Positions 58,325 to 64,000 of a DNA stretch of 64,000 nucleotides are shown here, in pieces. The stretch is from Pontibacter indicus (GTDB lineage: Bacteria > Bacteroidota > Bacteroidia > Cytophagales > Hymenobacteraceae). The DNA is taken from assembly GCF_900156345.1 (NCBI RefSeq), contig NZ_FTPP01000003.1:372001-436000 (forward strand), in the 5' to 3' direction. The translations under genes were made by a program, and so were the position numbers. The first letter of the stretch is position 1. The number at the start of each line of letters is the position of its first letter. A model generated the notes under the pieces. The model did no database searches. It worked only from the letters and a program-made list of their open reading frames with translations, and was not told the DNA's origin.

Positions 58325-60511
58325 CTATTGCTTCCCTACTGGTTGCCCTTGCTTGAGCATGGCGTTTATTTTCTCCTTTGCCATTTGCCTGAACTGATCA
58401 TTGCCTTTGTAGCGGGCGTTGGTATTATCCCAAAAATTTTGTTTTTCTTTCGTCAGGATAAGGCTGTTGATAATCCAGCTCTGCGTCCACCCGGTCAGGG
58501 TGCCCCAGGGTCCCCAACCCGAGTCCGCATTGGAGGCCCAGTAATCCCAGCGCTCGTAATCGAATGCCCTGAACCAGGCCCCGTCTAAATCCTCATGCAC
58601 AGGACTGCTCACCTGGATCCGCACCAGAAAATCAGTGATCCGATTGGAGGCGGCTCTATAGGAAGGGTTGTTTGTGGCGGCAGCAGCTTCATTCAGGGCA
58701 AATGAGGCAAAATTTAAGGTATAGAGCAGGTCAGTGGCCGGATCGCCATATTCTGATATCAACGGGGCCTCCTTAGAGCCATATTCTTCATTGGATGCGA
58801 TGCGGCCGTATCTTCCCAGTCCCTCTTTCCCCAGCTTCTCCCGGATGGCACCACTCTCCTGCAAGTCCTCCAGTAGCTTGTCTGCCACCAGCGCGAGCCA
58901 TTGCCGATGCGTCGGGGAATCCTCCACGCGTACAAGCCAGGCCAAGGGCAGCAGCATTCGTGCGTATTCCTGCTGGATCCCGTTTGTCCACTTCCAGTCC
59001 GGGTGACGGTTCATGGTGATGGCAATGGCATCCTTGGCCTTCTGCAGCAGCGGTGCATACCCCGTCTTATCATAAAGCCAGAGGTAGCAAGCCCATAGCC
59101 AGGATTCATAATGAGGATGGACGTTTACGATTTCACGATTGCCCAGGGTCTGCCAGTCCGTCTTCTGCATGGCTGCGTCTCTGAACCAGGGCCCCCTGAA
59201 ACCATTTGTGCCGGCCGTTCTGAAATTCCCCAAGATCCCCTCTAGTATGTAGGCATCCCAGTCACTGGTGCCGAGGTTGGCCGATGCGCCGATGGTTGCC
59301 AAGAGCGCCCGCGCATTGTCATCCCCGTAATAGGCGTCGGGATCTGTGGTGGCCCAGCCTATCAACCCGTAAGATGGACTCTGGGGATCATTCCGCTCTC
59401 CGGCCCGCAGGTTCGAGTCTTTATAGAGGTGATGCAATAAGTTTTTTGCTGTCTCCTTGTGCTCGTCCCTCTCCAGCAGGTGCGCCGCAGAACTTAGTGC
59501 AAAGGCCACTTCCGCCTGACAGTCTGCCCGAAGCCACCAACGGTAAGGCTGGGACCCGTCTGCCTGAATGAAAGAGGCGTGCCCCTCTAATATGCCTAAA
59601 CTCCCATCACCAACAGGCTGATCCGGTCCTACCGGAGGGTGCACCACCTCGATCCCATTTTTCGAAGTTCGCTGCTCAAACTGCTCCTGCCAGTCCGGAT
59701 GGATGAACAGGCGTGCCTTGTAAAACCAATCTGAACCTTTCAGAATGGATTGTTCATAGGCGTTCGCCGGAAGCGCCTGTTCTTTTGCGTAGGAAGGCCT
59801 GACTTCCTGGGGCCAATGCTGCAGGGCGATTGCATCTGTTGCAAGCAAATCCCTCAAGATGTAATCCCATACCCTGGACCAGGAGGCTGCTGGCCCAAAC
59901 CGGGAGGTGATGGCATCACTCAGCTTTGTCGGGCTTACTATCATCCCCTGGTGCCTGAATAACAGCGGGAAAGCCTCTACATCCTGCAAGCCATAATCAG
60001 CCTTGTCATATCCCGCTACTTTCCCCAACACGATAAGCGGGCTTCCCGCTGCCTGCAAGGGTATAAACTGATGGTCGTTTACCCCCAGCAGCTCGAGCGA
60101 ATCCAGGCCGGAGATCTTAGAGGTATTGACGACTCCTCTCTCTAACTTTATGCGCCTGGTCTCTGGAGGCAGTTCCATACCAGGAAGGGTGGCAGGGTAC
60201 TCCAGGTACACCTTTAATTTTTTCTTTTTAATCCTGTCAAAGGATTTTTTACTTAAAAGGACACGGTTAGCAGGATAGGAATCTGCCAGCAGGAGGACAG
60301 CATCATGCTTTCTGGCACTCTCTATCGCATCATCTGCACTCTCCACTCTCTGAAAATCAATCTGATTTTTAAACAGCAGCTTCACAATATCATTGTCCGC
60401 CGAAGCTGACACAATCAACTGTGGATCTTTTAAGCTGCCTCCACTTCCTGAGGCTTGCTTATAACCGGCGATTAACAGCAATAATAGGATCAGTGTAAAT
60501 TTTGAATGCAT
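58325..60511 (-). CDS. Exported protein with (alpha/alpha)6-barrel features, possible glycosidase
   Basis: 728 residues with a Sec signal (MHSKFTLILLLLLIAGYKQASG). The first ~200 form an alpha/beta part (LIVSASADNDIVKLLFKNQIDFQRVESADDAIESARKHDAVLLLADSYPANRVLL) resembling a class-I glutamine-amidotransferase/ThuA-like or GH-associated domain. From ~290 a helical repeat region has YYGDDNARALLATIGAS, GPWFRDAA, HPHYESWLWACYLWLYDKTGY and DGAWFRAFDYERWDYWASNADSGWGPW, all Trp- and Asp-rich, like (alpha/alpha)6 glycosidases. I could not place it in a named family. First gene of the operon, so it may define the substrate. Confidence 0.65.
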   Translation of the reverse strand: MHSKFTLILLLLLIAGYKQASGSGGSLKDPQLIVSASADNDIVKLLFKNQIDFQRVESADDAIESARKHDAVLLLADSYPANRVLLSKKSFDRIKKKKLKVYLEYPATLPGMELPPETRRIKLERGVVNTSKISGLDSLELLGVNDHQFIPLQAAGSPLIVLGKVAGYDKADYGLQDVEAFPLLFRHQGMIVSPTKLSDAITSRFGPAASWSRVWDYILRDLLATDAIALQHWPQEVRPSYAKEQALPANAYEQSILKGSDWFYKARLFIHPDWQEQFEQRTSKNGIEVVHPPVGPDQPVGDGSLGILEGHASFIQADGSQPYRWWLRADCQAEVAFALSSAAHLLERDEHKETAKNLLHHLYKDSNLRAGERNDPQSPSYGLIGWATTDPDAYYGDDNARALLATIGASANLGTSDWDAYILEGILGNFRTAGTNGFRGPWFRDAAMQKTDWQTLGNREIVNVHPHYESWLWACYLWLYDKTGYAPLLQKAKDAIAITMNRHPDWKWTNGIQQEYARMLLPLAWLVRVEDSPTHRQWLALVADKLLEDLQESGAIREKLGKEGLGRYGRIASNEEYGSKEAPLISEYGDPATDLLYTLNFASFALNEAAAATNNPSYRAASNRITDFLVRIQVSSPVHEDLDGAWFRAFDYERWDYWASNADSGWGPWGTLTGWTQSWIINSLILTKEKQNFWDNTNARYKGNDQFRQMAKEKINAMLKQGQPVGKQ

Positions 60512-60679
60512 ATCTTCGCGTTAATGATGGATAAATTAGAAAATTAATTTTATATATTCCAAATCATTTTTAATATATTTTAATAATTGATGTTTTGTAT
60601 TTAAATTAATTTTTAAACAAAAATATAGTAGTGAAATTTATTTAAATACATTTCCGTGTTATCTTTATGTTATGAATCG

Positions 60680-60700
60680 ACAGCAAACTGTGTTTGCTGT
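60680..60700. promoter_or_regulatory. Palindromic operator between glycan operon and ROK regulator
   Basis: Perfect 9-bp arms ACAGCAAAC and GTTTGCTGT with TGT between. It lies 33 bases before the ROK ATG, with TATATTTA (one mismatch from -7) just after it. A minus-strand -7-like TATTTTTG at 60618-60625 could start the glycan operon. Confidence 0.65.
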
Positions 60701-60732
60701 ATATATTTACCATTGTATAGAAGTTTAAAGGA

Positions 60733-61977
60733 ATGTCATATAGAAAAGGGTTAATGGGGACGCTTATACAGGAATTGCAGCAGGATGAGAAGAGTGGCGT
60801 TTCTTATAAAAACACCTTGTTGAAAAAACAAGTGTTGGAAATCCTATCCACTCGGGGAAACGCTACCTTAGCTGATTTGGGCAGGCAACTCAATGTCAGC
60901 ACCCCCAAAATCAATGAGCTCATCACAGAGCTCATGGCTGAGGGCCTGGTCCGTGATTATGGGAAAAGCAATGCAGGGGTTGGCAGAAAGCCTAACATCT
61001 ATGGCTTGGAAGCCTCTTCGGCTCATTTTATTGGGGTGGAGGTTAAAAGAGAATCCATTAACATCGGGTTGATGGACTTCTCCGAAAAGCTTCTGAAAAT
61101 AGAACTGGACATCCCCTTTCACCTGGAGAATTCAAATGAGTCACTTGATCAACTGTGCACTAAAATCGAGGAGTTCATCAACTCGACTACAGTCCCCAGG
61201 GATAAAATTCTGGCCGCATGTGTCAATATCTCCGGCAGAGTGAACCATAAAACCGGCTATAGCTACAGCTTCTTCCATTTACATCAGGAACCACTCAGTG
61301 AGATCATCAGAGATAAGATAGGTATCCATACCTACCTCGAAAATGATACCCGCGGCATGGCTTTCGGTGAATTTTATAGTGGTGTCGTGACATCAGAAAA
61401 AAGTGTTCTCTTCGTCAACATAGATGAAGGCATTGGAATGGGCATCATGATAGACGGGAAACTGTATTATGGGAAATCAGGCTTCGCAGGGGAGTTTGGG
61501 CACATCCCGCTGCTGGCGAATGATATCATCTGCCATTGTGGCAAGAAGGGTTGTTTGGAAACGGAAGCCTCCGGTATTGCGATCACCAAACAATTTCAGG
61601 CAAGGCTGCAACAGGGAGCCACGAGCATCGTCACCCACACGGTCAGTGATGTAGCCAAAATCAACCTCCAGCATATCATTCAAGCCGCTCTGAACGACGA
61701 CATGCTGGCTATCGAGATCATCTCCGAGGCAGGTGAAAAAATAGGACGCGGAATCGCAGCCATCATGAACCTGTTTAATCCTGAATTAATCATTTTGGGT
61801 GGAGCATTGGCTGAAACAGATGCCTATATCAGGCTTCCAATCAAAGCCGCGATCAATAAGTATTCCTTAAGCCTTGTCAGCACGGATACGGAACTCAGGA
61901 TGTCCAGTCTCGGCAGAAAAGCAGGCGTCATGGGGGCCTGTCTCCTGGCAAGAGATAAAATATTATTCATACAATAA
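60733..61977 (+). CDS. ROK family transcriptional regulator (NagC/XylR type)
   Basis: 414 residues. An N-terminal winged helix (~28-90: LLKKQVLEILSTRGNATLADLGRQLNVSTPKINELITELMAEGLV) precedes a ROK sugar-kinase-like domain. The ROK zinc motif is GHIPLLANDIICHCGKKGCLETEAS with the Cys trio intact. The kinase ATP-loop in NagC-type regulators is degenerate, and here VLFVNIDEGIGMGIMIDG is present. It is divergent from the glycan operon, with a palindromic operator in between, so it probably represses the operon until a sugar or sugar phosphate binds. Confidence 0.92.
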   Translation: MSYRKGLMGTLIQELQQDEKSGVSYKNTLLKKQVLEILSTRGNATLADLGRQLNVSTPKINELITELMAEGLVRDYGKSNAGVGRKPNIYGLEASSAHFIGVEVKRESINIGLMDFSEKLLKIELDIPFHLENSNESLDQLCTKIEEFINSTTVPRDKILAACVNISGRVNHKTGYSYSFFHLHQEPLSEIIRDKIGIHTYLENDTRGMAFGEFYSGVVTSEKSVLFVNIDEGIGMGIMIDGKLYYGKSGFAGEFGHIPLLANDIICHCGKKGCLETEASGIAITKQFQARLQQGATSIVTHTVSDVAKINLQHIIQAALNDDMLAIEIISEAGEKIGRGIAAIMNLFNPELIILGGALAETDAYIRLPIKAAINKYSLSLVSTDTELRMSSLGRKAGVMGACLLARDKILFIQ

Positions 61978-61984
61978 TAAGCCT

Positions 61985-62028
61985 GCGGCGTTTAGTCAGA
62001 CATATAGTCGCTCGATACTAAACGCCGC
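61985..62028 (+). terminator. Terminator of the ROK gene
   Basis: Perfect 12-bp arms GCGGCGTTTAGT (61985-61996) and ACTAAACGCCGC (62017-62028) with a 20-base loop. The 3' T-run is short. Confidence 0.65.
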
Positions 62029-62156
62029 TTTACAGTGGTATCAGGATTGGAAAGGGCACAAGGTGTAATCCTGCCACATCCCGCGGTTCAAGTAAAACAC
62101 CTCCAAGGCCGCTCAGGGCAGTTTGGCCATTACGTGGTTGTCTGCAGAATAACTCA

Positions 62157-62345
62157 TCAAGCCCCTGTTTAAGCCGCAGTGCACGCCCCTAGCAGGTGGT
62201 CGCTCTCCAGAAGCAAGTGTTGCTCCGCCCGGCCCTGTCTGCGCACCATCGCAGCCTTAGGCCGACGCATCCGCCCCCATCGGTTTAAAATTACACTTCT
62301 CTTCTCCTGCCAGGTACTCTACACCTACAGGTTGCATGTGAACCG
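62157..62345 (-). pseudogene. Decayed fragment of a second hipA
   Basis: The region aligns by eye with the intact hipA at 45720-45935: TGTTTAAGCCGCAGTGC, AGCAGGTGGTCGCTCTC, GTTGCTC, CCATCGCAGCC and CTTCTCCTGCCAGGTACT all have counterparts in the same order. Several indels break every frame. This corresponds to about residues 65-135 of HipA. Its orientation is the same as the intact gene. Together the two bracket the glycan operon. Confidence 0.75.
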
Positions 62346-62485
62346 CTACATCGGAGAGCAGGCAGCTCCTTTGGCGGATTGCCAAAACCGTAGGAAGCTC
62401 CAACCCCTCGCCATCCAGGCTTCTAAACTGTGGCGGTAACACCACCTCCCTGTCTTGCGTCACAACTAGAGTCTGATAAATTTAG

Positions 62486-62525
62486 TATATTTGTACAGGG
62501 TAAATCTTAATCTGTCTTGAGACAG
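62486..62525 (+). promoter_or_regulatory. Promoter and palindromic operator of the toxin-antitoxin pair
   Basis: TATATTTG (62486-62493) is an exact -7 box. CTGTCT-TG-AGACAG (62512-62525), a perfect palindrome, lies between it and the ATG at 62539, where an antitoxin could bind to repress its own operon. Confidence 0.6.
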
Positions 62526-62538
62526 TTAACTGGATATT

Positions 62539-62736
62539 ATGCGCATACAAGCTGTCGTACGAAAAGGTCATGTAAAAGAACTTGACGAGCGAGAGGACCT
62601 GCTCTACTGGCTCAACCGTTCCCCAAGAGAGCGAATGGAAGCAGTCACCTTCATCATCTCCCAGTTTCTCAAGCCAGGGCAGAGGATGGACAAAAGTGCT
62701 GTGACCAAAAGAAAGATTTCCCATGACATTAGCTAG
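62539..62736 (+). CDS. Antitoxin-like small protein
   Basis: 65 residues, basic and helical (MRIQAVVRKGHVKELDEREDLLYWLNRSPRERMEAVTFI). The stretch YWLNRSPRERMEAVTFI recurs in small proteins encoded just before nucleotidyltransferases in Bacteroidota and other genomes. Its stop overlaps the start of the next gene by 14 bases, a mark of translational coupling. Antitoxin role is inferred from context. Confidence 0.75.
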   Translation: MRIQAVVRKGHVKELDEREDLLYWLNRSPRERMEAVTFIISQFLKPGQRMDKSAVTKRKISHDIS

Positions 62737-63202
62737 GGATTTCGAGGAGTTTATCGGTCTGCTGAACAAGCATGCCGTGGAATACCTGGTGGTCGGGGGC
62801 TACGCGCTTGCTTTCCATGGAAGACCGCGTCACACGGGCGATTTGGATATCTGGATAAAGGTCTCAGAGGAGAATGCACAACGTATGCTGCAAGTGCTAA
62901 AAGATTTCGGACTTGCCTCCCTCGGCTTTGAGAAGCAGGATTTCCTAAAAGAAGGCTACGTCACCCAGATCGGCTACCCTCCGCTGCGAATCTACATCCT
63001 CAACACCATTGACGGTGTCACTTTCCAGGAAGCTTACGGTAACCGAGAGATGGTGGAGCTAGAAGGGCTGGAGGTAGCCTATATTGGCCTTCGTGAGTTT
63101 GTCCAAAATAAGGAGGCAGTTGGCAGGGCCAGAGACCTGAGTGATATCAAGGAGATCCAGGCTGAACCAAGATTGAAACGAGGCCGAGGACCCAAATTAT
63201 AG
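62723..63202 (+). CDS. Nucleotidyltransferase toxin-like protein (MNT/AbiEii-type fold)
   Basis: 159 residues. The pol-beta-like core is YLVVGGYALAFHGRPRHTGDLDIWI, with the GG motif and the two Asp (DLD) of the metal site, and later LRIYILNTIDGV. The C-terminal part reads LEVAYIGLREFVQNKEAVGRARDLSDIKEI, common in this nucleotidyltransferase family (DUF6036/AbiEii-like). It transfers a nucleotide to a target, which in related toxins is a tRNA or partner protein. Paired with the upstream gene as a toxin-antitoxin module. Confidence 0.85.
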   Translation: MTLARDFEEFIGLLNKHAVEYLVVGGYALAFHGRPRHTGDLDIWIKVSEENAQRMLQVLKDFGLASLGFEKQDFLKEGYVTQIGYPPLRIYILNTIDGVTFQEAYGNREMVELEGLEVAYIGLREFVQNKEAVGRARDLSDIKEIQAEPRLKRGRGPKL

Positions 63203-63394
63203 CTTGCGCGCTTCACTATCAGCGTATAGGAAGAAGGCTTAACGAAACACAGGCCAAGCTGCTCCGTACCCTCAAATGCCCCCTTAACTGGTCCGAAATT
63301 CGCATCTTTGAGACTCATGACAATACCAGGCGCTAGCTACTGCAAACGTGGCTGGCGCTTTTTCATATGTGCTGGCTTTTCTCAAAACCTCTTC

Positions 63395-63544
63395 CTGAAG
63401 GTAGGCCACCGCATCCACAGGTTGGCAACCCGCAACAAGACAGACCACCTCGAGAAGAACAGGATCAGAATCGCCGATCAGATCATCCCCATCAGCGATA
63501 CCTACAGTGATGGCTTTTACAAAAAGTTAAGAGGCCTGATTTAA
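63395..63544 (+). pseudogene. Fragment of a LytTR DNA-binding domain
   Basis: The last ~50 residues of the frame ending at 63544 read HRIHRLATRNKTDHLEKNRIRIADQIIPISDTYSDGFYKKL. This matches the C-terminal LytTR end (HRSFIVN...I-x-xNxIxI-x-IPIS-x-TY-x-x-FY-x-x-L). The rest of the response regulator is absent, and the upstream part is unrelated. It is a truncated remnant. Confidence 0.65.
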
Positions 63545-63661
63545 AAGGTATCGATCGGAAGCTCTACCCCCTCGCCATTGAGGGTAGTGTAGTGAGGGCT
63601 GCTAGTAACTCTACGTCACGCTGAATAAATTTCGTTAATTCATCTACAGGCGAGTACGATC

Positions 63662-63696
63662 AAAAAAGCTGCTCCACCAAAATGGAGCAGCTTTTT
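63662..63696. terminator. Bidirectional terminator
   Basis: AAAAAAGCTGCTCCA (63662-63676), six-base loop, TGGAGCAGCTTTTT (63683-63696). Confidence 0.85.
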
Positions 63697-63751
63697 AGTG
63701 CTCATCGATCCCCTTTGCTTGTGCATTCGAATCGATGGATCAGCCGCCTGC

Positions 63752-64000
63752 TTACTTTTTGAGCACCATCATCTCGGAGGTGTGCGACAAATACCCTCTG
63801 TACTGCTGATTGGCTACATCATCCAGTAAGTGCAAAAGGGCTTTTGTGCGGTTGTCGTCTTTGGCGCTTCGGTAGACTTCCTCGAAAGAAAAATACCTGA
63901 CAAGCGCTTCCAGTTCCTGCATTACGTTGCTCAGTACACTGAAGGCGTTCTGGCCGTAGGCATGGACCACCTTGTATTTGCAGTGCAGCGGTCCCGCATT
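63752..64000 (-). CDS. Uncharacterised protein, 5' end beyond the window
   Basis: The frame is open to the last base on the minus strand; the visible GTG at 63970 is likely internal. The C-terminal ~82 residues are seen: KYKVVHAYGQNAFSVLSNVMQELEALVRYFSFEEVYRSAKDDNRTKALLHLLDDVANQQYRGYLSHTSEMMVLKK. Helical and polar, no recognised domain. Terminator at 63662. Confidence 0.55.
   Translation of the reverse strand, partial: NAGPLHCKYKVVHAYGQNAFSVLSNVMQELEALVRYFSFEEVYRSAKDDNRTKALLHLLDDVANQQYRGYLSHTSEMMVLKK

Noticed and set aside
63308..63394. Full-length gene reading into the LytTR fragment
   Set aside because: The first ~30 residues of this frame do not resemble a response regulator; only the C-terminal part is recognisable.

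Overview
The window looks like a chromosome segment from a Bacteroidota bacterium of the Cytophagales/Hymenobacteraceae type (Pontibacter-like; inferred from gene content, not searched). It holds a SusC/SusD pair, lipoproteins with LxxC boxes followed by acidic residues, LytTR regulators with LytS-type kinases, a Bacteroidota-style aromatic operon, an acyl-CoA-binding protein, and several promoters that match the Bacteroidota -7 box TAnnTTTG. Shine-Dalgarno sequences are mostly absent. The short motif AGGTATA/TATACCT recurs through genes and spacers up to about 38.6 kb and is rare after that.

Layout. 1-13 kb: end of a GAF-domain protein, a YD-repeat-like lipoprotein, CDGSH and DUF2007 proteins, acyl-CoA-binding protein, three secreted serine peptidases (oligopeptidase B-like S9, subtilisin S8, S9D glutamyl-endopeptidase-like), a zinc-less alcohol dehydrogenase family protein, a GNAT and a cyclophilin lipoprotein. 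13-21 kb: small proteins, ferritin, cupin, a LytS/LytTR two-component pair, repeat-rich spacers, a candidate small RNA, a CrtO-like acyltransferase gene broken by an in-frame TAG, and an alkyltransferase-like protein. 21-28 kb: an RND efflux operon (adaptor, pump, TolC-like channel) and an MgtC/DUF4010 membrane protein. 28-32 kb: an aromatic amino-acid operon (prephenate dehydratase, aminotransferase, DAHP synthase-chorismate mutase). Ahead of it lie two consecutive short reading frames rich in Phe and Tyr codons, each followed by a terminator that can pair alternatively. This is a tandem ribosome-mediated attenuator and is the most striking feature here. 32-38.6 kb: cold-shock proteins, a TetR regulator, a lipoprotein, a GH92 alpha-mannosidase and an SGNH hydrolase.

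38.6-64 kb is accessory DNA. It starts with an arsenic operon (arsR, DUF6428, metallophosphoesterase, acr3, broken arsN-like GNAT) behind an ArsR-type palindrome, followed by a sensor kinase. At 44.5 kb there is a tRNA 3' remnant with its terminator, which looks like an attachment-site scar. To its right lie hipBA, a radC remnant, an eight-gene glycan utilisation operon (MFS, AGE epimerase, PafA-like phosphatase, EEP phosphodiesterase, SusD, SusC, DUF5689, unknown glycosidase-like protein) with a divergent ROK regulator and palindromic operator, a decayed second hipA copy, a nucleotidyltransferase toxin-antitoxin pair, a LytTR remnant and a partial gene at the right edge.

No rRNA, intact tRNA, CRISPR array, intact transposase or integrase was seen.
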